NCBI GenBank assembly: GCA_022360575.1 | Contig: JAKSCO010000260.1 | Span: 1-49,823 of the forward strand | DNA length: 49,823 nt | Direction: 5' to 3' | Source of the DNA: Bacteroidales bacterium | GTDB lineage: Bacteria; Bacteroidota; Bacteroidia; Bacteroidales; UBA12077 | Shown here: positions 1 through 7,785 of the stretch, piece after piece | Numbering within the stretch: the stretch's first letter is position 1 | Layout of the letters: each line of letters begins with the position of its first letter | The notes under the pieces: generated by a model | The model's input: only the letters and a program-made list of their open reading frames with translations | What the model was told of the DNA's origin: nothing | The model's database searches: none | Program-made: the position numbers and the translations under genes

Positions 1-206
1 AAAATTTAAAATTAACTCAATTAGCAAAAGCTAAATTGAGTCGTAAAAAAATGACCAACCTCCAAGGAGGAGCTGGTAATTGCTGTTGTTCTTGCTGGGC
101 TCAGAACCATGGAGGATCATCTACGTCAGCAAATGGTGGAGCAAATGATGCAGATGATTTGACTTCAATACATGGTTGTATTGACGAAGTTGTTATTACT
201 GCTTAA
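1..206 (+). CDS. RiPP precursor peptide, GG-Bacteroidales type (5' end missing)
   Basis: The open frame begins at base 3 and gives 67 residues before TAA at 204-206; the start codon lies before the window. The visible part has a leader rich in Leu and Lys with the pattern LKLTQLAKAKLSRKKM, then TNLQGG, a double-Gly cleavage site like those cut by C39 peptidase-ABC transporters. After GG comes a core that opens AGNCCCSCW (four Cys), passes through a Gly/Ser/Asn/Asp-rich stretch and has one more Cys near the end (HGC). This matches the natural product precursor, GG-Bacteroidales family (TIGR04149, named from memory). The radical SAM maturase and pseudo-rSAM gene downstream support it strongly. 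The mature product and its modification cannot be read from sequence. Confidence 0.85.
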   Translation, partial: NLKLTQLAKAKLSRKKMTNLQGGAGNCCCSCWAQNHGGSSTSANGGANDADDLTSIHGCIDEVVITA

Positions 207-214
207 TTAGATTA

Positions 215-250
215 AACCCCAATACTGTCAGATTTGACAGTATTGGGGTT
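215..250 (+). terminator. Perfect 16-bp hairpin after the precursor gene
   Basis: Arms 215-230 and 235-250 are perfectly complementary around a 4-nt loop (GATT). It starts 8 nt after the precursor stop. The right arm is followed by CACATTTATG, so there is no real U tract. It probably works as a partial terminator or as a 3' stabilising hairpin that keeps precursor mRNA more abundant than the enzyme mRNA; this role is inference. Confidence 0.6.
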
Positions 251-423
251 CACATTTATGTAATTTTATATTATGAAATCTTAGAGATAATCCATTTTAA
301 TATATACGAGTATGGTTATATGCCTTGGGTATCAATGCTCTATTTCGAAAAACTTACAAGAGTGTTTTGCTTAGTTCATTAGTTGAGTGTGTTTACTTGC
401 AAGCTTGTGAGAGAAATTAACCC

Positions 424-455
424 TTGTGGAATCAAGTAACAAAAAATTACACTTG
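424..455 (+). promoter_or_regulatory. Possible Bacteroidota promoter for the propeller-maturase operon
   Basis: TTG at 424-426 is followed after 21 nt by TACACTTG at 448-455, one mismatch from TAnnTTTG. The start codon of the propeller lipoprotein is about 50 nt downstream. This is a weak motif in AT-rich DNA, so it is only a candidate. The remainder of 251-507 shows no gene; a 16-codon ORF at 461-511 overlaps the next start but looks accidental. Confidence 0.35.
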
Positions 456-507
456 CAAAGATGAATGCAAGAAACAGTAAATTAATAAACAATAAAAATA
501 TAAAAGA

Positions 508-1713
508 ATGAAATTATTTTATTTAATAGTTATACAATTATTAATGGTATCGTGTAATTCGGCTTATAAAGACTCTCCCCTAAAAAAAACTGTTAATAAA
601 ATTAACTTATTTGAAGCTTTTAAGAAACGAGGCGAAATTAAGCTGAGTGATTTTATCGAAAAATTAGAATATGTTCCCCTAGAAACAACAAAAAATGTTG
701 TGATCGGAAAGATTCGTCAATTATTTGTTACTGAGAAGTTTTTTGTAATTCACGATTGGTTCAGATGTTATTTATTCGATCGTAAGGGTAAATTTGTTCG
801 ATATATTGGGAAAAACGGGAAAGGTCCAGGAGAATATAGCGCAATTAGATGTATAGATGTTGACGAACAATCAGGCTATATCTATATTAATGTAAATACG
901 AAACGTTATTTTCTTAAATACAATTTTAAAGGAGTGTTTTTGGGAGCTATAGGTAAGGATTTAGATATTAGTGGAGTTGCTTTTATTGATACCTGCAATT
1001 ACATTTATAATGTAGAAAATTACTATGGTAATAGCAAATACAAGTACGTTACTCAGGATATTAATAATGAGATAATTCATAAATTCCCTAATTGTATTCG
1101 GTTTAATTACCAAGCTAGTAATTATGGGACTGTCCTTAGTCGGAATAATTGTAGTTTTTTTGTGCGTAATGATTTTTCTATTTATGCAAAACCTTTTTTT
1201 AATGACACTATTTTTAAAGTAATCAATCGTAATAAAATTATTCCTTGTTACATTTTTGATTGTCAAAAAAAGAGAATTCCGATAAGTTTATTAGGAGATA
1301 ACCCAGATTTTTTTGCTGAAAACCCAAAATATTTGGTTCCTTCAGATATAGTTTTAAATAATAAGTATGTTTTTGTCGAATTAGAATATCAGAAGAAAAA
1401 ATATGGAGGATTTTATTCAGTAAATACACACAAAACATATGTATTAAATCCTGTTATAGAAAAACTTTATGGTTTCTATAATGATTTTGATGGAGGACTG
1501 CCTTTTTGGCCAGTAACAAACTATAAACAAGATAAATTAGCCGGTTTTGTATATGCATACCAATTAAAAGATTATATAAAAAATAATTTGCACAATAAGG
1601 AAATATTGAACACAACAAACCAACAAAAATTGATAAAAATGACAAACCAAATAAATAAGGATAGTAACCCAATTTTAGTAATTGCTACTATAAAAAAAGA
1701 ATGTTCTTTATAA
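508..1713 (+). CDS. 6-bladed beta-propeller lipoprotein in RiPP cassette
   Basis: 401 residues. A lipoprotein signal peptide ends in the lipobox LMVSC with Cys16, so the protein should be anchored in the envelope. Residues about 40-130 carry the hallmark of the Bacteroidota 6-bladed beta-propeller family (PF17170): LSDFIEKLEYVPLETT, then LFDRKGKFVRYIGKNGKGPG followed by EY. The rest is the repetitive aromatic-rich beta pattern expected of further blades. It sits 12 bp before the radical SAM maturase gene and reads the same way, so it is likely co-transcribed. Its role in peptide production is unknown; binding or sensing of the exported peptide is speculation. Codon use is very AT-rich, like its neighbours. 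The family call is good; the function is open. Confidence 0.85.
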   Translation: MKLFYLIVIQLLMVSCNSAYKDSPLKKTVNKINLFEAFKKRGEIKLSDFIEKLEYVPLETTKNVVIGKIRQLFVTEKFFVIHDWFRCYLFDRKGKFVRYIGKNGKGPGEYSAIRCIDVDEQSGYIYINVNTKRYFLKYNFKGVFLGAIGKDLDISGVAFIDTCNYIYNVENYYGNSKYKYVTQDINNEIIHKFPNCIRFNYQASNYGTVLSRNNCSFFVRNDFSIYAKPFFNDTIFKVINRNKIIPCYIFDCQKKRIPISLLGDNPDFFAENPKYLVPSDIVLNNKYVFVELEYQKKKYGGFYSVNTHKTYVLNPVIEKLYGFYNDFDGGLPFWPVTNYKQDKLAGFVYAYQLKDYIKNNLHNKEILNTTNQQKLIKMTNQINKDSNPILVIATIKKECSL

Positions 1714-1725
1714 ATTTTTTTAGAT

Positions 1726-2961
1726 ATGAAATTAACACCATTACATATAAAAGAATCTATTTGTTTAGTTCCTCAAATTACGTTTGAAGTAACTCAGGCT
1801 TGTAATTTAAATTGTGCTTATTGTGCTTATGGCAGACTCTATAATTCAGAGATAAAAAGAGAAAGAAAAAATTTACCAGTAGAATATGCAATACAAATAA
1901 TAAAGTATCTGGTTTCTTTTTGGGATTCTAAACAAGATCCTTCTTTTTCTAAACAAGTTTATATTAGTTTTTATGGAGGAGAACCATTATTGAATATAGA
2001 TTTTATAAAACAAGTGGTTGCTTATGTCGAAGGGTTAAATTTAACAAAAAGACAGTTTGTTTTTTCTATGACAACTAATGCTACTTTACTCGATAAATAT
2101 ATTGATTATTTAGTAAGTAAGAACTTTAGATTGCTTATTAGCATTGATGGAAACAAAGAAAATCATAGTTATCGGGTTACGCACAATAAGAATAATTCGT
2201 TTGATGTGGTTTACAGAAATGTAAAGGCTATTCAAGAACAATATCCATTGTTTTTCAGAGATAATGTCAATTTTAATGCCGTTTTACATAAAAAAAATAG
2301 TGTTTCTGATATCTTCAATTTTATTAATGAAGAATTTGATAAAAATCCAACTATAGGAGAGCTTACTACTGTGGGGATTAAGCCAGAATCTAAAGCGGAA
2401 TTTTGGGAAACTTACCAAAATAAAAAAGAAAGTATTTTATTAGCAAATAATACTAAAACTTTAAAGGAAAAATTATTCCTTGAAACCCCAGAGATTAATC
2501 AACTAGCATTATATCTTCATCAATATAGCCAGAATGTTTATAATGATTATAATGAACTATTATTTGATTCTTCGGAAACAGAAAGACTTCCTACAGGAAC
2601 ATGTATTCCTTTTGGAAAAAGAATGTTTATTACTGCTGAAGGAGGAATTTTAGCTTGTGAGAAAATTGATCAGAAATATGTATTGGGGAATGTTGATTAT
2701 AGTGGAGTTTATTTAGATTTCGATGAAATAGCTCAAATTTATAACGATATGTATTCTAGATTAGCTAAGCAGTGTTCAACTTGTTCAATAAAAAATGCAT
2801 GTCAACAATGTATTTTTACTTTAGAAAATAAAGATAACCCTATTTGTAGAAAATATATGGACAAGACTACATTTAAACGTTTTGAACAATATCAAATGGA
2901 TTTACTAAGAGAAAATCCTTATTTATATGAAAAAATAATGAAAGAAGTTATTATCAATTAA
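1726..2961 (+). CDS. Radical SAM/SPASM peptide maturase, GG-Bacteroidales family
   Basis: 411 residues. The radical SAM cluster motif is C26-x3-C30-x2-C33, and the SAM-binding GGEP is at 84-87. The C-terminal SPASM region has Cys at 293, 311, 350, 353, 359, 362 and 374, enough for two auxiliary iron-sulfur clusters. Enzymes of this kind cleave S-adenosylmethionine to make a 5'-deoxyadenosyl radical and install thioether or carbon-carbon bonds in a peptide. The expected substrate is the Cys-rich precursor at the window start. The family is that of TIGR04148 (named from memory), whose partners are the GG precursor and the pseudo-rSAM protein, both present here. No trace of damage is seen. Which residues are crosslinked cannot be inferred. 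Confidence 0.92.
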   Translation: MKLTPLHIKESICLVPQITFEVTQACNLNCAYCAYGRLYNSEIKRERKNLPVEYAIQIIKYLVSFWDSKQDPSFSKQVYISFYGGEPLLNIDFIKQVVAYVEGLNLTKRQFVFSMTTNATLLDKYIDYLVSKNFRLLISIDGNKENHSYRVTHNKNNSFDVVYRNVKAIQEQYPLFFRDNVNFNAVLHKKNSVSDIFNFINEEFDKNPTIGELTTVGIKPESKAEFWETYQNKKESILLANNTKTLKEKLFLETPEINQLALYLHQYSQNVYNDYNELLFDSSETERLPTGTCIPFGKRMFITAEGGILACEKIDQKYVLGNVDYSGVYLDFDEIAQIYNDMYSRLAKQCSTCSIKNACQQCIFTLENKDNPICRKYMDKTTFKRFEQYQMDLLRENPYLYEKIMKEVIIN

Positions 2962-3000
2962 TAGCTACTCTAAAAAACAATCTTATTTAATTAGTAAACT

Positions 3001-4251
3001 ATGTCAGATAAAATTATTAGTCCTAAAAAAGATACTATAAATACTAGTGTAATAAATTTGGAGCAAGCAAGATATTGGTTTATTCTATATAAAGATACTT
3101 TTGTTTGGATTAAGAATAAAGATATTTTAGTGTATAATTCAAAGAATTGCAAAAGTGACTTATTTAAGATAAATGATATAACTACGAAAGTGTTTGAAGC
3201 GTTTCAAGATATACATAACTTATATTGTATAGAGTTGATTGATCTGGAGAATAGTATTGTTCAAGATATTATTTCTAGAATAGAAAGAATGGATGCAGGA
3301 AGATTGATTTGTCAAGAAAAGGAAAGCCTTAAACCTATAGTTTTACCTCCAATATTGAATTTTCAACCAAATTTAGAAGTAATAGAGAATAATGAATATT
3401 CTATAATTAAAGGTAAAGCTGCTCATTATCTTAATGAGATAACGTTGTATCTTAACAAAGAGGATAAACTTACCAGACAATTAGTACATTTAGATTATAC
3501 TAAATTAAAAGAAAACTTATCTATTTTGCCATATAGTTCTGTTTCTAATGTAAATCTTTATGCAAAGAGTATAACAAAGTATGTTTATTGGGAAGAAATT
3601 CTAGAATTTTTTGCAAATAACAATATTGAAATTTCAATAAATCTTAGACTAAAAGAAATTGAAGACTTTCATCTTATGGAAAACAATTCTTTCTTTAATG
3701 CAATTACAATAAATATAGAAGTAGAAAATGGAACCGAAAAAGACTATAGAATTGCCTTATCTAAATTGAAAGATAAATTTCAAAAGATTAATTGGAGGAT
3801 ATTTATTTCAGAAGAACAGGAGTATCGTCAGCAAGAAGAGATTATAAAGTTACTAGAGCAAGAAACATATGAGTTTATCCCAGTATTTACAGGCAAAAAT
3901 ATAGCGTTTTTTAAAGAGAACGTTTATTTGACGAATAATGATTTAAAAGATATAGAAATATCGCGTAAAGATATCTTTATGAATCAGGTGTTAAATTCTA
4001 ATTATTTTGGAAAACTTACAATAATGTCTAATGGAAAAGTTTACGCAGGAACTCAGATGCCAGCCATTGGAACAATCAATGATAGTGTGCAAGAGCTTGT
4101 TTACAAGGAATTAACTCAAGGGAAATCTTGGTTAAGGATAAGAGATATGGAGCCTTGTTGTGACTGTGTTTATCAATGGTTATGTCCTCCTCCATCGGAT
4201 TATGAGCTAATTATTGGTTCTCCTAATCTTTGCGATAAAATATTTACTTAA
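3001..4251 (+). CDS. Pseudo-radical-SAM protein, GG-Bacteroidales system
   Basis: 416 residues, 39 bp after the maturase. It has no CxxxCxxC motif, so it should not bind the radical SAM cluster. It keeps a SPASM-like C-terminal signature: PCCDCVYQWLCPPPSDYE, with Cys 386, 387, 389 and 395, plus Cys411. This ending, and the internal LPPILN, fit the pseudo-rSAM protein family of the GG-Bacteroidales system (TIGR04150, from memory). By analogy with split RiPP systems it may hold the leader peptide or form a heterodimer with the maturase; that is inference. The gene runs into dnaG tail to tail, with an 8-bp overlap, and it is the last gene of the cassette on this side. Confidence 0.88.
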   Translation: MSDKIISPKKDTINTSVINLEQARYWFILYKDTFVWIKNKDILVYNSKNCKSDLFKINDITTKVFEAFQDIHNLYCIELIDLENSIVQDIISRIERMDAGRLICQEKESLKPIVLPPILNFQPNLEVIENNEYSIIKGKAAHYLNEITLYLNKEDKLTRQLVHLDYTKLKENLSILPYSSVSNVNLYAKSITKYVYWEEILEFFANNNIEISINLRLKEIEDFHLMENNSFFNAITINIEVENGTEKDYRIALSKLKDKFQKINWRIFISEEQEYRQQEEIIKLLEQETYEFIPVFTGKNIAFFKENVYLTNNDLKDIEISRKDIFMNQVLNSNYFGKLTIMSNGKVYAGTQMPAIGTINDSVQELVYKELTQGKSWLRIRDMEPCCDCVYQWLCPPPSDYELIIGSPNLCDKIFT

Positions 4252-6193
4252 AAGCAATCCATCCTCTATCTCTTGATATGGCACTAATAACGCTATTGAT
4301 CTGCATGAATTCTTTCTGAAGATTGTTTAGCTCGTCAAGAGATGCTTTTTGTTCTTGAGCCTTTAGCAGCTTGTTCGAAGCATCTTTTTGTGCTACCTCT
4401 AGAATTTTGCGTTTGTAAGTAATTATGGTTTCCGGAACCAATTTCTTTAAAATACTTTCTTCTGTAGCGACATGTGCTCCTGCTTTAGTAAATATTTTAC
4501 TTAGTGTGTAGGGCTTGCTTAATAAATCGGCCGAGAGTTTACTTATTTCCGGGTCTTGATGATAAACGAAATGTTTATTCTCAATAAATTTCCCTTGGTT
4601 AACAGCCTCAAGGTATTCTTGAAAAATTTGTTTGTAGATTAAATTTTTAAATTCTAAATCATCATTTAAAATCTCCGAGATAATATATTCAGAGACAGAA
4701 ACAATTCTTTCGTCGTCATATTTATCTTCTTGGTAAGTGTAAAGTGTTTTGTCTCCATACAAAAGGAGCAATCGTATTAATTCTTTTTCTTGTGCTTCTG
4801 AGTATATATCGCTAACAAACGAAGGAACAGATGGAGATGCTTGTTGAAATGTTGAGTCGGGACTTAACGAGCGTTTGTACTCTTTTTCATATGTTCGTCG
4901 TCGTATCTTATTTATCTCGCCATAAAGTACTTTTTCGTTTATATTTAATATCGAGCTACATTCTTTGATATAAACTGTTCGGGTAATATTTTCAGGAATT
5001 ACAGAGATTGAACGAACGATGTCGCTTATTAGATTTGCTTTCTTAACAGGATCGCTTTTAGCTTCTTTTGATAATAAGCGGGTTTTAAATGTTATAAAAT
5101 CCTCTTCGTTATCGTTTATGAAACTAGTTAATTCTGTTGCGCTGTGTTTTTTAGCAAACGAGTCAGGGTCTTCTCCATCGGGTAATAAAAGGACTTTTAC
5201 ATTTAATCCTTGTTCTAAAACAAGATCAATTCCTCGCAGCGAAGCTTTTATTCCGGCAGCATCGCCATCGTAAATAATTGTAACATGCGGAGTAAATCGT
5301 TTTATTAAGCGTATCTGCTCAACTGTTAATGATGTTCCTGATGAAGCTACTACATTTTCAATTCCTGATTGATGCATAGATATTACATCAGTGTATCCTT
5401 CAACTAAATAGCATTTGTCGTGCTGGGTTATACTTTTTTTTGCAAAGTACATCCCATACAAAATACGACTCTTATGATATATTTCAGACTCGGGAGAGTT
5501 AAGGTATTTTGCAGCTTTTACATCTTTTTTGAGAATTCGTCCCCCAAAGCCGATTACATTACCAGAGAGTCCATGAATAGGGAAAATAACTCGTCCACGG
5601 AAACGATCGTATTGATTGTTTTCTTTTACAATGGTTAATCCCGATTTTTCGAGATAATCAATCTTAAAACCTTTCTCTTTTGCTGCAATAGTAAAAGCAT
5701 CTCGTACATCTAAACTATAACCTAGTTCAAATTTCTTGATTATGTTTTCGCGAAATCCTCTTTCTTTAAAATAGCTTAAGCCAATTGCTCTGCCATCGTT
5801 GTGTTTGTGGAGTTTCTCTTGAAAGTAAGTATTTGCAAATTTAGTAGCAACTAATAAACTATCTCGCTCATTTTGTTGTTGAATTTCTTCGGCTGTAAGT
5901 TCTTTTTCAACAACTTCGATATTGTATTTTTTTGCTAAGTATTTAAGAGCCTCGGGGTATCCTAAATGCTCGTGTTCCATTACAAAGTTTACAGCATTTC
6001 CTCCTTTTCCACATCCAAAACATTTGTAAATCCCTTTTGATGGAGAAACTGTAAACGAAGGTGTTTTTTCGTTATGAAAAGGGCATAATCCCAAATAATT
6101 AACTCCGCGTTTTTTTAGATTTACAAAGTCCTGAACAACTTCTGTAATTTCGGCAGTATCAATTATTTTTTGTATGGTATTATGGTCAATCAT
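4244..6193 (-). CDS. dnaG: DNA primase
   Basis: 649 residues, full length. The CHC2 zinc finger is C37-x2-H40-x17-C58-x2-C61. The TOPRIM catalytic core shows YLVEGYTDV with Glu265 and IIYDGDAAG with Asp309 and Asp311. It makes the RNA primers for lagging-strand and initial leading-strand synthesis and binds the replicative helicase through its C-terminal domain (about 430-649, weakly conserved as usual). The ATG start places the zinc finger at the expected distance. Its 3' end overlaps the RiPP pseudo-rSAM gene by 8 bp on the other strand, with no terminator between them. Confidence 0.97.
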   Translation of the reverse strand: MIDHNTIQKIIDTAEITEVVQDFVNLKKRGVNYLGLCPFHNEKTPSFTVSPSKGIYKCFGCGKGGNAVNFVMEHEHLGYPEALKYLAKKYNIEVVEKELTAEEIQQQNERDSLLVATKFANTYFQEKLHKHNDGRAIGLSYFKERGFRENIIKKFELGYSLDVRDAFTIAAKEKGFKIDYLEKSGLTIVKENNQYDRFRGRVIFPIHGLSGNVIGFGGRILKKDVKAAKYLNSPESEIYHKSRILYGMYFAKKSITQHDKCYLVEGYTDVISMHQSGIENVVASSGTSLTVEQIRLIKRFTPHVTIIYDGDAAGIKASLRGIDLVLEQGLNVKVLLLPDGEDPDSFAKKHSATELTSFINDNEEDFITFKTRLLSKEAKSDPVKKANLISDIVRSISVIPENITRTVYIKECSSILNINEKVLYGEINKIRRRTYEKEYKRSLSPDSTFQQASPSVPSFVSDIYSEAQEKELIRLLLLYGDKTLYTYQEDKYDDERIVSVSEYIISEILNDDLEFKNLIYKQIFQEYLEAVNQGKFIENKHFVYHQDPEISKLSADLLSKPYTLSKIFTKAGAHVATEESILKKLVPETIITYKRKILEVAQKDASNKLLKAQEQKASLDELNNLQKEFMQINSVISAISRDRGWIAFK

Positions 6194-6342
6194 AAAATTA
6201 TTTATCAGGTAATCAGTTGGTTATTTTTTAAATGAACTGATCGCTAAATTACTAAAAATAAAAGCAATTCGTAATATTATTTGTATTTACTTTATATGAG
6301 TAATAATTTAAGTATTTTAGTTTTTTTGATAAAATTTTTTGT

Positions 6343-7032
6343 ATGAGAAAAAAGTTAGTTGTTCTATCTGGAGCAGGTATGAGTGCCGAAAGTGGAATAA
6401 AAACTTTCCGGGATATGGGTGGTTTATGGGAGGAGTATAATGTTATGGAAGTTGCTAGTCCTGAGGCATGGCAAAATAATCCGGAGTTGGTATTAAGATT
6501 TTATAACGAACGTCGTAAAAAATTATTCGAAGCAAAACCCAATGAGGGTCATTTAAAAATTGCGCAGTTAGAAGAATATTTTGATGTCCAAATTATAACT
6601 CAAAATGTAGACGATTTACACGAAAGAGCAGGGAGTAGTAATGTGCTTCATCTACATGGAGAATTGAAAAAAGTACGAAGCACATACGACTCTAATCTAA
6701 TTTATACAATGAATACTTGGGAGTTGAAACTTGGTGATGTTTGCGAGAAAGGTTTTCAGCTGCGTCCTCATATTGTTTGGTTTGGAGAGGATGTTCCAGC
6801 GATAAATCAAGCAATTAAAATTTGTAGAAAAGCTGATGTATTTCTTGTAGTAGGAACATCACTTAATGTTTATCCTGCAGCTGGTTTAATTGATTTTGTC
6901 TCTGATAAGGTTCCTTTATTCTTAATTGACCCGAATGATGTAAAGACAAATAATGACGTTACTTTTATTAAAGAAAAGGCAAGTGTTGGAATGAGAGAAT
7001 TTAAAGATATCCTTTTTAAAAAATATATTTAA
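6343..7032 (+). CDS. cobB: Sirtuin (NAD-dependent protein deacylase)
   Basis: 229 residues. NAD-binding motifs GAGMSAESGI (10-19) and TQNVD (86-90) and the catalytic His105 in LHLHGE are all present. Tyr54 and Arg57 (FYNERR) form the pair that in SIRT5-like and CobB enzymes reads acidic acyl groups, so desuccinylase or demalonylase activity is plausible. The four zinc-binding cysteines of most sirtuins are missing; the small domain has only Cys134. Such zinc-free versions are, as I recall, common in Bacteroidota. It starts 149 bp from the divergent dnaG and overlaps the next gene tail to tail by 4 bp. Confidence 0.93.
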   Translation: MRKKLVVLSGAGMSAESGIKTFRDMGGLWEEYNVMEVASPEAWQNNPELVLRFYNERRKKLFEAKPNEGHLKIAQLEEYFDVQIITQNVDDLHERAGSSNVLHLHGELKKVRSTYDSNLIYTMNTWELKLGDVCEKGFQLRPHIVWFGEDVPAINQAIKICRKADVFLVVGTSLNVYPAAGLIDFVSDKVPLFLIDPNDVKTNNDVTFIKEKASVGMREFKDILFKKYI

Positions 7033-7403
7033 TGATGGTTTATAATAATCTTTTTTGTTTTAAATAATTTTCCATCAATTTCGAGAGAACAGAAATATAA
7101 ACCATTCTTAAAATCACTGACATCTATTTTAAATTTGTTATTCTTTTCTTCAATTTCTTTAGTGAAAACAATTGATCCAATTGAGTTATAAACAATTAAT
7201 TTGGCTTTGTTTAAAAATATTATTTCGTAATCGGCATAGAAATAAGTATTTGCCGGGTTAGGATATAATTTTAATGTTTGTAATTCTTTGAAATTAACTT
7301 TGCTGGTGTCGTTTAAGTATTCATCAAAATGCTTGTTAGCAAGAGATTGTTTGTTAATGAAAAATAACGAGATTAAGATTATTAGGGGTATAAGTTTTTT
7401 CAT
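7029..7403 (-). CDS. Very small T9SS sorting-domain protein
   Basis: 124 residues from the ATG at 7403; a TTG two codons upstream is less likely. A Sec signal peptide (MKKLIPLIILISLFFI) is followed by about 30 linker residues. Then comes LKLYPNPANTYFYADYEI and a final segment ending in KTKKIIINHH. This last 75 residues is a Por-type (type A) C-terminal sorting domain, which directs proteins across the outer membrane by the type IX system. Almost nothing is left to be cargo, so either it is a stand-alone surface domain or a remnant of a larger protein. It converges with the sirtuin gene. Confidence 0.8.
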   Translation of the reverse strand: MKKLIPLIILISLFFINKQSLANKHFDEYLNDTSKVNFKELQTLKLYPNPANTYFYADYEIIFLNKAKLIVYNSIGSIVFTKEIEEKNNKFKIDVSDFKNGLYFCSLEIDGKLFKTKKIIINHH

Positions 7404-7585
7404 AAGCAATAAATTAATACTTCATTAACAAAAATAGCAAAAATTATTCCAGAATTAAGGCTTGATAAGAGATAAAATTAAGTAATACTCTTAATTTTTA
7501 TTTGCTATGATTTTATAACCGTTTTTAAATAAAATTCTTAGTAAAGAATCTGAAGTTTTGATTCCTTTCATTTTCAAGACTGCTA

Positions 7586-7674
7586 AAAAGTACGGAAGCT
7601 TGCCGACGACGAGAAAGTGCTCTCCGTACCATACGGAAGCTTGTCGACAGCTAGAAACAACCTTCTGTACTTTT
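7586..7674. repeat. Tandem pair of 40-nt palindromic units
   Basis: The gap 7410-7785 holds no gene. It contains two related units, 7590-7629 and 7631-7670, repeating at a 41-bp step. Both begin (G/A)TACGGAAGCTTG(C/T)CGAC and end (C/T)C(C/T)GTAC-like, so each can fold on itself. In unit 1 GTACGGA (7590-7596) pairs with TCCGTAC (7623-7629). The outermost arms, 7586-7598 and 7662-7674, also pair with one mismatch. It is far more GC-rich than its flanks. A REP-like or small mobile palindrome is possible; other genome copies cannot be seen here. Confidence 0.6.
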
Positions 7675-7732
7675 CAAAAATTTGAGACACTGTCGATCAA
7701 ATTTATATTTCTGAATACAGACTATGCCTTAC

Positions 7733-7766
7733 AAAAGAAGCTGTCATATAGACAGCCTCTTCTTGT
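7733..7766 (-). terminator. Intrinsic terminator of metG
   Basis: Read on the minus strand, 20 nt after the metG stop, AAGAAGAGGCTGTC pairs with GACAGCTTCTTTT around a TATAT loop. The 13-pair stem includes three G-T wobbles, and the right arm is itself U-rich. Confidence 0.7.
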
Positions 7767-7785
7767 AGTATTATGAGATTTCGAA

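Noticed and set aside
461..511. 16-codon leader peptide overlapping the propeller gene
   Set aside because: No codon bias or attenuator-like codons; the overlap with ATG is likely chance.
7558..7776. 72-codon plus-strand ORF
   Set aside because: It is made by the palindromic repeat and the metG terminator being open by chance.
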